Origin: Niebla homalea | Lineage: Eukaryota; Ascomycota; Lecanoromycetes; Lecanorales; Ramalinaceae | Length of the DNA: 64,000 nt | Assembly: GCA_019925105.1 (NCBI GenBank) | Contig: JAHGAU010000017.1 | Coordinates: 186,001-250,000, forward strand | Direction: 5' to 3' | Shown here: one piece after another, positions 33,566-45,870 of the stretch | Layout: the number at the start of each line of letters is the position of its first letter | Position numbering within the stretch: the first letter of the stretch is position 1 | Position numbers and translations under genes: made by a program | Notes under the pieces: generated by a model | Seen by the model: only the letters and a program-made list of their open reading frames with translations | The model's database searches: none | Told to the model about the DNA's origin: nothing

Positions 33566-35153
33566 TGGATGTTGGGAGGGGATGGGTGCTTGCACATGCT
33601 TTGCTCGAGCAAGGTATTGCACCGCACGGAGTCTCGGTTTTGGAGGAAATGTTATAGAGGTGGGCAGTTGGCATATTTGGAAGCGTGGCATGGCGGGGCA
33701 TAGCGTACTGATTGCTTGTCTCAATGATACAGACATAGACCATGTGATAAAATCCCAGAACAATGACTGTCCTTACCGAACGACATCTTCCCCTTACCAC
33801 AAGACTGAGTCTCCATTACTTCAATCTACAGAACACGTCATGAACTCCGCGAAAGATTCCACATTTCAGACAATGGAACATCACCCGAGCCAGACCCTAA
33901 TCGCCGCCGATGCAGCAAAGAGGAGAAAAGAAATCTCACCATCGGCATGCTAACGAGAAAACGGTTCTTGCTCGATGCATGATGAAGCCTGCGTGAACCA
34001 TTCCCATCTTGTTTTCTAGGCGGTGGAAACGGATCACACGAGCTCCCCTCACCGAGACACGCACGCCGCCGCACTGCTGCTGCCGAACCAGCTCAAGAGG
34101 GGAGAAGGAAGATTCACCACAGGCTTGCTATCATCAGAGGACCGGTCTGCCTCGAGCCTGGTCGTCATCATTCTTGGCGGCGGACCGTTGGGCGGGAAGC
34201 TTCTTTTCTCAAGCTAGCGGTATCGACAATGTAACAGTCCGCTCGCATGTGGAATCAGGATCCATTTCGGATTATGGCTGTTGATGTGCAGATCAAGTCT
34301 CGGAGGTGGACATGCTTGAGGTCTTATCGTGATAGACGAAGCGCTAAGTACACTGGTGGATAGGTCAGTAGCGATTATGGAGTTAAGGTTGAAGAAGCAA
34401 ATGTAGAGGCTTTGACGGTACTTTTAACTAAGGTGGTCTTTTCGCTTTGTGCGGTGTCATGGTCGAGAACAAAGTATCCATGTTTCTGGGTATTGAGTGA
34501 GCATGTTTTCTTCGCTAAGAGGTTGGAACATGGCTTCTAGAGTGTTTGGGGATACCCGCGACAGAGAGTTGCAGTATTCTGGGGACGGCCCGCCCATGTT
34601 CAAGGCTCTTGCGTGTAGATGCTTATCAAGTCACGGAAAAGGAGTTCATACTATGCCGAAGTAGTCAGTGCGCAGTAGTCCGTGCGTATGTGTGTCGGGT
34701 AGCGCTTGCTTCCCGAAGATATATTTAGATCCTTGCTCTTTTATATCGAAAGACTTCTTCTCCACTTTTCCGTTCTGCGTTCCACCCGAGTCTCTATACA
34801 GACAGGTCGTTCAGATTATTGGAGGATAGACATGACGGCTTCTTATTACACTCCGAAAGAGGCAGTCGAGCTAACAGAGCTGCATCACCAAACGAGGACG
34901 TCGTCCATGGCCTTGGTTCTTGCCTTATTTTGCGCCCGTAACACATTTCATCCGCTCTGGTGAGGAGTAGGACAGCATTGTATTGTGTGGCTCTCTTAAA
35001 TTCGAGATGACTTTGGTTGTCTCAAGATAGCCAACTGGCAGGGTCCGAGGGATCTGTTAACAGCATCGGTTATGCGCCGCAATTCGCGCCTTCAAAATGC
35101 CCCCCCCATCAATATCGCTCACCATCTGAACATGTTTTGAGCACTCGCTCCTG
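33566..35153. other. Intergenic, no supported gene
   Basis: About 1.6 kb. Short frames without domains on both strands. Nothing annotated. Confidence 0.45.
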
Positions 35154-37383
35154 TTGATTGAGAAGATCGTCATGATGGCTGCCCTGTACTTTTCGTTCCT
35201 GTGTGCCATCTTGACGACAATCCTCTCCTTCTCCTCCACCTCGCTTGCGCAACTCACGGGAACAATCACCGCCATAGGAAATCCGTTCATGATCAGAATC
35301 AGCATCACCAACCCGACTGAGAACACAATTTCCATACTCAAGTGGAACAATGTCTTTGACAACTACACGGAGATCCCTCTGTCATTTCAAGTCCACGATG
35401 ACCAGGGATCGCTTATCCCCTTTGCCCAAACCTACGCCATGCGCTCCGGGATCACCAACAGCGATCTCTATACTCTCGGTCCGGGGCAGAATTTCAGCAG
35501 GATATATGACATGCGCTCCTTCTTGCAAAACATCCCCAGCGGAGCGAGCGAGTACATCCCGAAAGTCATCACCGTCGTCCTACCGCCCAGCTTTCAAGGT
35601 GTTTCTTCTAGTGGGCTATACGACGTCCCCGCGCAAGCAGCGGCGGACCTCGCGAGTGGGAGGTTGGGCAATTATGCAGATGCCGGTCTGGGCGACATCA
35701 GTTTGTCGGCCAACTCATTGAGTTTCTCATACACATTCCCCATCTACAAGGATTCTCCCGTGGATACCACAGACCCTGCCGATGGGGTGAGATTGGACAG
35801 CATGACCTGCAGCGGGCAAAATGCCACAGATATGAATGACGCCATCGCTGATGCCGGCATCTATGCAAAGTCTGCCAGCCTAGCCGCCAATGATATGACC
35901 AACACCTTCTTCACCCAATTCTTCAAGAGCGAGCAGCGATCGTCGGTCAAGGTGTTTGCGAACAATGCCTTGAAAGCTTTGCAAGGTGGTAATGTCTACC
36001 ACATCGATGTCTACTGCAGTGACATTCAGAACCTTTGCGATCCTGGGGGAAACATCCTAGGGTATTCGTATACGCCCTCGTTTGTCGGGGATTCTTATAT
36101 TATCCTTTGTCCCGCAGCTCGAAATCTGGGACGAGCGCCGGTACCGTGCTCTTCCGTGGGAGGGAAGCAGATGGCCGCCTCGGCGTCCCACGTGATGTTT
36201 CACTTGGTCATGACAATAACCCGAAACATGGGTGGAAATATCGGAGGCAATTACAACGGCGTGCAGTTATGTCAGACGCTCTCAACCTCGACTAATGGAT
36301 ATGCCACCTCGAACGCGGATTCGTACGCGCAGCTGGGCATTGCGCAATGGGGTTACGGATTGGGCGGGGCTCCGTACAATGGAGAGGCTTGCCTGCCCGT
36401 CGACGGAATTGCTCATGCGAACGTGAAGAGGGATTCTGAGGCGACGAAGAGAACCAGCAGCAAAGCTCAACTGACAAGTCGCCCCCATGAACTTGCGCGT
36501 CGACAGCCGCTGACCCCCACTGGTTACATACAGGACGCTCTCGGCTATGGGCAGGTGTGTACCGGCGATCAAGGGACACTAGTGGCAAACGCTGTGGAGA
36601 ATGCGCGCTCTATGGCTGTTGCCGCTCGCGATAGCAAGGACGATGATCTGTTCAAGCAGTAGGACAATATCCGCGGACGCTCCCCAGGAGCCTGTGATCG
36701 TGCTGATCCTTCTGTTAGATTGTTCACGGACACATCCCTACGCACGATAGTGAACCCCATCTTCGACGCTATCGCGAAATGGTAAATGATTCCCCTGTCC
36801 AGTCCAAACGACGTCCGAATGCCGCCTCTACTCACAGTCGACCCTGAAGCTGACAAAGACAAATAGGAACATCAGCGGCACCGGCAGCGACTCCGCCGGC
36901 GTCAGTTTCAGCTGCGATCCTCGCCGCAGGACAGAAGTCTGCAGGTACGGGACCGAAGCCGCGACACTCGGCGACCCAATCTCAAAACAACTTTGGGTCG
37001 TCTTCTGCCCGGCCTTCTTCAACAACCCGGCCTCGCTCCAGTGCGAGGTCCCCAGCACGAGGAACCCGCGTATCGACGAGATGGCAAACGGGGTGCTGTA
37101 CCAGCTGCTGTACGTGCAATGGCTCGTCAACCGCCACATTGGCAACGGGTGGAGCAACAAGTTTGGGCCGAACGTATGCTTCGATTGGAATTGTGCGGTG
37201 GCCAACGCGCAGGCTGCGAGATTTAATGTGATCGATCCCAGGAATCTGCCGGTGAATGTGGCAGCCAATTATGTCTACTTTGCGTTAGCCGTGAGGGCTG
37301 CAAAGGGGGAGTGTTCGTGGTTGGATTATGCTGGGGCGAGGGCGATCAAGCCACCGACAATGGACCGTCCACCCACAACGTGA
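35154..37383 (+). CDS. Secreted protein with two deuterolysin-like (M35) domains lacking HExxH
   Basis: Exons 35154..36658, 36719..36781 and 36867..37383 give 694 aa in frame; the apparent stop TAG at the end of exon 1 lies in the donor GTAGGA. A signal peptide covers the N-terminus (MMAALYFSFLCAILTTILSF). A propeptide-like region (QLTGTITAIGNPFMIRISIT) is followed by domain 1: TCSGQNATDMNDAIADAG, SYIILCPAARNL, and SNADSYAQL. Domain 2 repeats the plan: CTGDQGTLVANAVENARSMA, LWVVFCPAFF, NVAANYVYFAL. Deuterolysins have HExxH between the CPAFF and NADNYA elements. Here those positions read HVMFHLVMT in domain 1 and VLYQLLYVQWL in domain 2, so zinc catalysis is unlikely. A non-enzymatic secreted protein is inferred. 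A shorter single-domain reading would end at 36662. Confidence 0.7.
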
Positions 37384-37989
37384 TCCCTAGCAAAAGGGCC
37401 TATAGACCTGCCGTACTTGAAATGATAGAGCAACAGACTTAGCAAGCGTGGTCTACGTATTAGCTGTAGTGAATGCCCCCAAATAGCGACGTACAATGTT
37501 CAAAGCCCTCCCATAATCTCCACATTGTGGCTATATCGTCTCGGATTGTCCGGCGCAGGACAAAGCTGTTTGAAAAGAATCGTGTTTCGGCATCAAGCGC
37601 TTCCTCCTATCCAGGCCGGCAAGAAGTAAATTCAGTAGGAAGATCCACAGAAGCAAGGGTTCGCTATGTATAGCGCAGGAGACAGTTTCAGCGGCCACGT
37701 AAGGGAGATTTCAGCCACTTGACAAGACCGATCAAGTTTGGATTCAATGCCGTAACCGCAGCCTGGGCCAAGCGCTTCTCTCTTTTGATTGTTAGTATCG
37801 TAAGTATACCCTCATGGAAACCCGTGGATGTCAGACCAGCACGGACCAGCTTATCACAGCTAGTGCATCGATCGAAACCCTGCTCCAGATACGCACCAAT
37901 CGTCGATTCGCTGTGGCCTTGTCATCTCAGGTGCGATTTGATTGGGTGTTGCGTGTTTGGTGTTGTAGCTGTTCTAATCGAACGGCTGA
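37384..37989. other. Intergenic before the glucosyltransferase relic
   Basis: No clear homology. A frame at 37719 (MTRPIKFGFN) could be part of the decayed N-terminal region of the relic downstream, but I cannot support it. Confidence 0.4.
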
Positions 37990-40525
37990 CTTTCTTTTTC
38001 AGCTGATGAGGGTCGACCTCAGAAAAGCCCACACGGCCCACCGCAAGCAGGTCTTGAATTTTGTTCCATTGGAGGTGATTAGACCCAACTGATGTCGGTA
38101 ATCCACGTTAACCATTACGCCTGTGGTCGTGCTTATGTTGGAAGTAGTACGTGGTCAAGAATCCTGGGTTGATACCAGGTTTGAAAACTTTGCGTGAAGG
38201 TCAGATACAACACAAGCGAGCCAGAATGGCCGAGATGCTGGACGGCTGTCGGAAGTCATGCGTTGAGCCTGACCCACGATTGCTTTCCCCCTTTGTTGCG
38301 CAAGCCATCATTGCGAACCCGGTCAGCTTTGCACATATTCACCGTGCTGAAGCATTGGGTGTTCCCCTGCACCTCATTACCACTATGCCATGGACGAGCA
38401 CTCGCGCTTTTCCACACCCATTGGCAAACATTAAGGATTCGAAGCAAGAGCCGCCTCTAGCAAATTATCTCTCGTATGGTATGGTGGAATGGATGACATG
38501 GCAGGGGTGGGTGTATAGCAAACCCATGGCAAGATTTTTGCTGATTTTTATTTAGTGTCAGCGGTGTCCAAAATTTCATGGCGGAAAACGATGGACCTGG
38601 ACGCTGTACCAACATCTGAAGGACCCTTCCTCGCCTCAAATCTGAAGATCCCTCATCCATATTGCTGGTCGGCAGCTCTGGTACCTAGACCAGCTGCCTG
38701 GCTTAGCCACATTGGTGAGTTCGCACACTTCATCGTCAGTTCGGGGTCATTGCTGAGGCGACGCTAGATGTTTGTGGTTTCTTCTTCCAAGACCTACCCT
38801 CATATACAGCTCCACCAGATCTTGCGAGATTCCTCGCTGCTGGACCTCGACCAGTCTACATTGGATTCGGTAGCATCGTCATCGAAGATCCAAGTGGGTC
38901 TTACTGCTGCACTCCTAGAGGTAAAATTTGTCACAGGCGTTACTTTCAACCATATGACCGTCTTTGAAGTCTTACATTGTAATTGGGAATGCTGCATCCG
39001 CGCTTTCCATAGATGAATGAATTCCAGAGGTGTTCTCTCCATTCCTATCAACTTTTCGAGAGCTGTGCATTTGAGAAGCAACCCTAACTCCACTGTCCGT
39101 TCAATTTATGAAACATCAGATGAGATTTATCCAGTTTGATTTACGGTGTGTAAGGTAATGCTGACTCCGCGTTCTACGCAGGCTGTGAAGATCCACGGGG
39201 TTCGTGCCGTCATATCCCGCGGTTGGAGCAGGATTGGCGGGGACTGACAACATCTTCTACCTCAACGACTGTCCCCACGAATGGTTGTTCCAAAAAGTGT
39301 CTGTGGTCGTCCATTATGGAGGTGCCGGAACTACTGCATGCGGGCTTCTCAATGCTCTGCCCACCGCCGTGGTTCTGTTCTTTGGAGATCAAGCATTCTG
39401 GGTACAGATGATTGCCAGTGCCAAAGCCGCGCCACCACCAATACCACATAAAGCGCTGAACAGCGAGAAACTTGCAAATGCAATCGCCTTCTGCTTGACT
39501 CGGGAGACTGTCGGAGCAGCCAGCGACATTGCCCGCAGAATGTGTGACGAGAAAGGGGTCAGGCAGGCGGCCGCGTCATTTCATCCTCAGCTACCACGAG
39601 ACCGGATTGGCTGCGATCTGGCACTACGGCATCCCGCGACCTGGCTGTATACGCGTTACAAGCGTCCCATGAGGCTCTCAAACTTGGCAGTTGAAAACAT
39701 ATGCTTAGCGCACGAACACAACTTCAAACGGAAAATTCTAATGCGGTAAGGCCTTATTTGCCCTGTAGTGACCGAGGAAAATTTGCTGACGTTCCCTTAG
39801 CTATAGTCCAAGTCCCCCACCGTGATCAAGAATAAGCGATGGGATCCAATCACTAGTGCAGGCTCTGCAGGCTATCGGCTGGCGTCCGATATAACCACGA
39901 ACACGGTCGGCATATTCGCAGGTCCTGCCAAAGTGTACCTCGACAATGCCAAACGCGGGTCCGAAGACAAGAGTCAACTTAAATTACATAGTCAAGCAGC
40001 ACTCGCTTCCGTGAAAAGCATAGACCATGTGGCCTTAGATGCCTTCAAAGGCGGTATGTTCGACGTTCCTCTCGCTCTGGCTGAAGGCTTTCGCAATGCG
40101 CCGAGGCTGTGGGGTGAGACTATCAGAGAACAGGAAGAGATCACCGGGTGGAAAAGCGGAACTACCGTTGCGGGCAAGGTTAAGTGAAGACCGCATGTCG
40201 TAAGACCTTCTGGTTGAAATCGAGTCGCAGTCCTTGGCCTACGGTGTCTATGATGGCGTCGGCGACTTCTTTTACAAACCATATCAGGGTGCAAAGAAGG
40301 AAGCTGTACTTGGATTCGCGAAGGGTTGTGGAAAGGGCCTGACTGGCATTGTCGACGAGCCGATCAGTGGTGAGTACAGCCCAACCCCTTTTTCCTTATC
40401 AAGCTTGCCACTCACGCAATTAGTAGGTGTCTTGGGTGTGCTTGGGTACGCCGAAGACGGTATCTCGAAAAGTCTCGATGGCGCCGTTCATGGGAAAACC
40501 AGAAAACGGGGCGAAAAGGGCTGAA
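37990..40525 (+). pseudogene. Relic of a sterol 3-beta-glucosyltransferase (UGT80/Atg26-like)
   Basis: Segments in family order: GLEFCSIGGD, then an in-frame TAG at 38080-38082, then [109 protein letters not shown]; the sugar-nucleotide region CPHEWLFQKV and HYGGAGTTACGL; KNKRWDPI; and the C-terminal repeats VYDGVGDFFYKPYQGAKKE and GFAKGCGKGLTGIV. Introns remain at plausible places (about 38098-38147, 38508-38558, 38712-38767). Frameshifts lie near 38895-38903 (after IEDP) and 39240-39248 (after IGGD), and a TAG stands near 39804. The conserved glycosyltransferase N-terminus is not recognisable. No intact product is possible. Confidence 0.8.
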
Positions 40526-41453
40526 GGGGAGCACTTGGCTCGGAGAAAACCCATCAGTAATACTGATCCCGATATTCTAAAGGGATTCTACCGAGACCGA
40601 GCGTTGTCAGCGAAGGAGCCGCGAGACTCAGATACCTCTGACTAGAGCTAGTCAAGAACTTCTGGCCGGTGCTGAAACGCCACAGCTCACGTTGATATGC
40701 CATCTAGCACCCATCTGAAGGACAGTGTGCATCAAGATTCCAGCACACCATTGCGTATACTGGCATTGATATACGAGCCAGACAGCAGCAGCGTCCGGCG
40801 ACCGGTACCCAAATATTAGGAAGGATTAGGGGTAGACCCGTTCGAATTGATAGTTTGAATCTCGTAAGTAGTTGAGGCTGAGGGTTGATGGTTCGTGGTG
40901 CTAATAGTTTGAGTGACGAACCAAGTACCAGCTCTGTTGGTCCTGAGTGGGTACTGCGTATACTTGAAGTATGGCTCACAATTGGCTATGTTGTTGACAT
41001 AATCTTCTGTTTGGAAAATGAATATCGAACAGTAATAAATTAGCGTACCTGTTCTACCCACCCAGACAATCAGATAAAGAAACTAGGGTCCAATCATTCG
41101 ATCCAGGCAGTGAACGGACTGAGGAAACTTACATTTTGCCCTTCCCCGGCGAAAGTACTGTTAGAGCTGGCATGAAGTGAAGTAGCTGTAGGGGGCATGT
41201 TCTTTAGTACCTTGAGCTCAATCGAGCTTCACCTCCCTTAGGAAAGCATCGGCAGACCGAAGTCAGCGGATGTCAAGAAATGGTGCTTGTTGAACGAAGG
41301 CTTCTTCTCGGGCTTCAATTTGCTTTTACCTTTTCCCAAGAAATGCTGAAGAGCAGACTTCGTTACTATTGTACAACGAAATGTCTATTCTCAACATACT
41401 CTCCGCAATAGCTTCTGATCCCAAAGCGATGTTTGCGCGAAACAGCTGAGTTG
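40526..41453. other. Intergenic; weak minus-strand ORF
   Basis: A minus-strand frame at 40816-41061 (81 codons, with ANCEPYFKYTQYPLRTNRAG) looks protein-like, and a GTAAGT donor follows FAGEGQN near 41133 on the same strand. However, the two do not join in phase. Not called as a gene. Confidence 0.3.
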
Positions 41454-42217
41454 TCAATTAGCTTGCTTTGCCATCTTCTCTGCCACCAGCTTTCGCTGGA
41501 CCTTGTCCGTGGCAGTCTTCGGTGTCTCGGCCAGAAACAAAATCTAGCATTGTCAGCACGTGGGATCAAGCAACCCGCAAACCTAGACGGGAAGACACCC
41601 GCAAATACATACCTTTTTCGGAAGCTTGTGGGGTGCTACCTTCTCTCTCACCCATTTCTGTAACTCCTTAACGCTCATATTCTCCCCATCATTGAGTCTG
41701 ACTGCGACTCCTACTTCTTGGCTGTACATTTCGTCGTGGATGGCGAAACTGACGACCTCTGCGACTGCTGGGTGGCCCACAATGACATCGTCAATCTCCA
41801 CAGGACTGATTTTCTCCCCGCCTTTATTGATGAACTCCTTGATACGGCCAGTCAGATACAGGTAGCCATTCCTGTCCCGTTTGCCATCGTCGCCGGTGCG
41901 AAACCAACCATCATCCGTGAACGTCGATGCATTGGCTTCTGGATTCGAGGGGTAGCCGGCGGTCACACTTGGGCTACGAATGCAAACTTCATCTTCCTCT
42001 CCGGCAGCGAGTCCTTTGCCCTCCACTCCCAAAATCTGGATTTCGACGTTCCCCTGCGGGATTATAACGCTCCCTGGAACTTGTGGCGTAGGTGGTAGTG
42101 GGTTTGAAGTGAACTGATGACTTGCTTCCGTTATTGCATATGCTTCCAGCACGGGATGTCCTGCAAGCTGGTGGAGAAGCGGACAGGTATCGACGTCATA
42201 GATGGTCCACTTGGACT
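41454..42217 (-). pseudogene. 5'-truncated acyl-CoA ligase (adenylate-forming enzyme)
   Basis: C-terminal part of an AMP-forming ligase similar to the Pcs60/oxalyl-CoA synthetase group. Exons complement(41454..41543, 41613..about 42217) stay in frame across a 69-bp intron. Motifs present: LEAYAITEASHQFTSNPLPP (A5), GWFRTGDDGKRDRNGYLYL (A7), GRIKEFINKGGEKISPVEID (A8), and PKTATDKVQRK (A10 lysine). The frame is open upstream to about 42217 but has no ATG, and everything before motif A5, including the AMP-binding P-loop (A3), is missing. It ends head-to-head with the NRPS relic starting at 42325. Confidence 0.75.
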
Positions 42218-42324
42218 ACTCACAAGAGACTCAAAACCGACTCACCTTGCCTTAAATTCTACACAGCGAGCGTGTCTTTACAGCGCAATCTTTCGATACC
42301 TCACATTTTCATTGTCATAGCACC

Positions 42325-43866
42325 ATGGCTCATACGAATACCCTCAGACAATGCTGGTCAGCCGCTTTGGACTTAGAGATGGACGACATCAGCGCCTCCA
42401 GCACTTTTTTCCACCTTGGCGGCGACTCGGTCAAGGCAATCCGGCTGGCAGAGATGGCAAGAGGGCATCAATTGAAGCTAGACGTTGAAACCGTGTTCAA
42501 CTATCCAGATTTCCAGGACATGCTGACAAACTCTGAAAGAGCCTCTGTAATAGAAGCGCCCAAGGCTCCGTCTCAAGAAGAGCTCGACCCTGCCACCGTC
42601 CAAACCTGTGCTGATACCTACGGTGTTGGGCGGGAGTTGATTGAAGACATCTTTCCTACTACTAGAATGCAGAATGACGTGATGCAGGCCCACCTCTATT
42701 CAGGAGCTTAGCTGATGCAACTGACCTTTGAGCTTCAGGGCACACGAGATACGGAATTTGTGCGTAAGGCCTTCGAGACTATTCGTGGTAAGAATTAAGT
42801 CTTGCGCACCAGGCTTGTCCAGATGGAAGGCGGGGTACTTCAAGTTGCGATTAAGGATCCAATTGTGTGGCACAATGCAACAGATCTAAAAGAGTACTTA
42901 GCGATAGATTCAACACTGCAGATGGGGTATGGGCAGCCACTCGTCCGCCATGCGGTTATCCAAGAGTCCGAGAAGATATACCTTGTCTGGACATGTCTTC
43001 ATTGCGTCATGGACGCATGGACGCCGGGTTTACTGTTGGAAGATCTGGAGTCCTACTCGGAAACCCGATCGAATTTACTGCGAAGCCTGATCGCCCATCA
43101 TTCAAGGATTTCGTCGATTACCGCCGTTCATTGAATTCCGAGGAAGCTAGTACCTTCTTCAAGGGATATCTACCGGCACTCCCCAATACGAAGCAGCTGT
43201 ATACCACACCAGACGACTATACACCCTGTGCCAATCGCACCATCACCAGAAAACTCTTTGTTGATAGGCCCACCAGAAGTGCCATCAACTTCCCAACCAT
43301 AGCCCAGGCGGCATTTGCCCTAGCTGTCGGTCGGATCACCGAGTCGCATGAGACTACTCTGTACACCCTACGAGGGACTCGTGCCATATGGATGCCAAGG
43401 GTTGAGTCTGTAATGGACCCCATGCTGTCAGGCATGCCTTTGACCATCCAGCTACCGCCGAATCAGCCAGTATCAATATTCCTTCGGAAACTCCAGGAAA
43501 CTGCAACCCAGACGTTGAAGTACGACCCTTTCAATTCGGAGCATTGTGGGCCGTTTTGAAGCGAATCGAATCGCTTTCAATTGGCTTCCACTCGGCAGCG
43601 ATCTCTCCTCCAAGGTCGCGAGATTCCCCGTCGGTGAAGATCAAGCCCGTCTACGAGTCGTCCAGGAGCGATATCCAAATCCGCATGCTTTTACCAGTTG
43701 CCTCTTCAATATCCACGATCAAGGTGACCACTTGGAAATGTCGACGGACTTTGATGATCAGCTGTTGGAAGCGTCATTGATTGAGAGGATGTATGATTTG
43801 TTCGCCGCGAATCTGAAGAAGATCTGTGACGGGCAAGAGATGAACGTGGGGAGTCTGATGGCTTAG
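42325..43866 (+). pseudogene. NRPS thiolation-condensation relic
   Basis: A thiolation domain with the phosphopantetheine serine intact (FFHLGGDSVKAIRLAEMARG) leads into a condensation domain (IEDIFPTTRMQNDVMQAHL). In-frame stops: TAG 42709-42711 and TAA 42796-42798. After them the frame goes on with VLRTRLVQMEGGVLQVAI and GQPLVRHAVI. The condensation active-site motif HHxxxDG reads HCVMDAW, so the catalytic second His is Cys. Frameshifts lie near 43050-43060 (before LGNPIEFTAKPDRPSFKDFV) and near 43545 (before FEANRIAFNWLPLGSDLSSK). The last segment, CLFNIHDQGDHLEMSTDFDD, is the normal end of a condensation domain. No adenylation domain on this strand. Confidence 0.75.
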
Positions 43867-45177
43867 TCCACTCTTTCGCCTGCTGTCATATCCCCATAAC
43901 AACAAAGATCTCGTACGTAAAGCTATTTCCCCGTCTTGTTTCGTTGTCAGCGACTGGTCAACTCCGCATGCTTTTCTTGCGACTAAACTCGCTCACCTAT
44001 TCTGGACGCTTCATCCTGAACTTGAGTCAAAGATTGAGTTTCCACAGCCTTTCTCAATTATGCTTTACTTCTCCTCCAGTTGGAGAACTTGCAATGTCGG
44101 CATCGGAGAGGGAATATGATAAGGATGAATGAACTCGGGCTGCTTTCCGGTAAGAAGGCGGAATGTGCATTGGTAGGTGACACCAGCTACCAGTCAATCT
44201 GTTCACCCGTGTCTTCAAGTTGGTCGTGGGACTTGCGGAGCAAGGCGGTCTTCGCTTTCGTCATTGTGTTTGCAGATTATCCATGTGATTCAGATGGACC
44301 TAGTAATACTAAGCCGTGTAATAAGAAGTGCAGGGGTCGGTGTCCCTTCAGTGGACGGTACGGTGGTTTCGGCTTCAGGACTAGATCTAGATCGTGCCGT
44401 TGAGGTGCATTCCTCGAGATTCAAAGCTTGAATACAGAGCCGTTCATGAAATTTATTTGACTGAAGCTGAGATACTATATTTCACCTCTCATTGTCACGA
44501 ATCTGAAATAATTAGTAAGCGATCACGGTTTTCCTTCTTCCATAGAAAAATGCCTACGCGAGGCACAAAGCCGTGAGCCATTCGAACGGAACCCTTTCTT
44601 TATTGATAATGGCTATTGCGTCTCCTCCAGAGGCCCCAAATGGGCTGTGACGAGCAAGGTGTCAGGGAACCTAAACTATGACCATACCTTGTTAGAATGT
44701 ATTTCTCTCTGGATGTTTCCCTCAAGGCTCCGTCTTGACTGCTGATTACCAAAAAGCAGTGGCAAATTTTGGCAAAAGTTGTGATGAAAATGATAACCTG
44801 GGTAGGTTTGTTGTGCGAAATGGGGTGTAATGCGAGAGGGGCAACAGGGGTTCCCCGGGGGTTCATCGATTTACATACTCGACATACAAATTTTTGCGGG
44901 CTCTGGGTGGAGTTTCAATGCCAAGTAATTGACATCAATTTTAAGCACGCTAATTTACTAGATCAGGTTGCCAAGCATCCACTAACGCCCATTCTGCTGA
45001 TAAATCAACATAAACTGTACATTATCTAATCTCTTTGCCGCCCTTTTCCATCGACTGCATCTGCACATCTGTACCGTGGCCTACTTGGCAATGTTGATGT
45101 ATTTATTAATCGGTAAATGTTCTGGCCTATATGATCCTTGCTCCAATTGAGATCCATTGGAGAGTAAACAGCCCAAC
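43867..45177. other. Intergenic, no supported gene
   Basis: About 1.3 kb between the NRPS relic and the GNAT gene. Short frames only, none recognised. Confidence 0.45.
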
Positions 45178-45870
45178 ATGACCTTTCGACTTCTGCCTTT
45201 AGCAGCGGATGACTTCTCGGCCATAATTAATCACGCCAGTGTCTTTGAGCTGGGTGATGACTTGGTCGGTCCACCTGTACCAGTCTGCTGGCCAGTCTCC
45301 AACCAACAAGAGGCACAGACCAGGCTTCGAGTTCACATGGAAAAGCAATCAGAACGATATTTAGAAGACCCAAGCACCAACTATCTGAAGGTGATTGACG
45401 AGTCAGGTTCTTTGGTGAGCCTAGCACGCTGGCACTGGTACCCTAGCGGCTACTTGTACGAGAAAGAAAAGCACTGGGAGACATATTCCGAAACATCTTT
45501 ACGCGAACCCTGGGCAAAGCAATTCAACATCCCCTTGAACAACTTCATCCTTGGTTCCCGCGATGCAGCGCGTTCTAGCTGGATTCCTGATAATAAGCCG
45601 TGCTGGATTCTGATGCATATGGTCACACGACCGAGCCAGCGCGGAAAGGGCGCTGCGCCGTTGCTTGTCCAGTGGGGGGTCGATCGAGCAGAGAAGACGG
45701 GGGCACCGGCGTATCTGGAGGCTGGAGTAATGGGGATGCCAATTTATGAGAAAATGGGATTCCGACAGGTTTCAGAGCTGATGGAGCTAGATCTCAGACC
45801 CTTTGATCTCGAAACAACCTTTGTGATGGCGAAGATGGCCTATCTCCCAAGTGGTGGAGAGAATATCTGA
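45178..45870 (+). CDS. GNAT-family N-acetyltransferase
   Basis: Probable acetyl-CoA-dependent acetyltransferase of unknown substrate. Single exon, 230 aa from the first ATG (MTFRLLPLAADDFSAI). The GNAT core is visible: beta-strand 4 in CWILMHMVTRPSQRGKG, the acetyl-CoA pyrophosphate loop QRGKGAA, an AYLEAGVMGMPIYEKMGF segment with the family's conserved Tyr, then FRQVSELMELDLRPFD. The VSLARWHWYP strand and an aromatic-rich insert (YLYEKEKHWETYSETSLREP) are typical of fungal GNAT proteins near secondary-metabolism loci. The frame is clean although both neighbours are relics. Confidence 0.82.
   Translation: MTFRLLPLAADDFSAIINHASVFELGDDLVGPPVPVCWPVSNQQEAQTRLRVHMEKQSERYLEDPSTNYLKVIDESGSLVSLARWHWYPSGYLYEKEKHWETYSETSLREPWAKQFNIPLNNFILGSRDAARSSWIPDNKPCWILMHMVTRPSQRGKGAAPLLVQWGVDRAEKTGAPAYLEAGVMGMPIYEKMGFRQVSELMELDLRPFDLETTFVMAKMAYLPSGGENI

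Noticed and set aside
36559..36662. Separate second gene for the C-terminal deuterolysin-like part
   Set aside because: Joining 36658 to 36719 keeps the frame and supplies the missing start of the second domain, so one gene is simpler.
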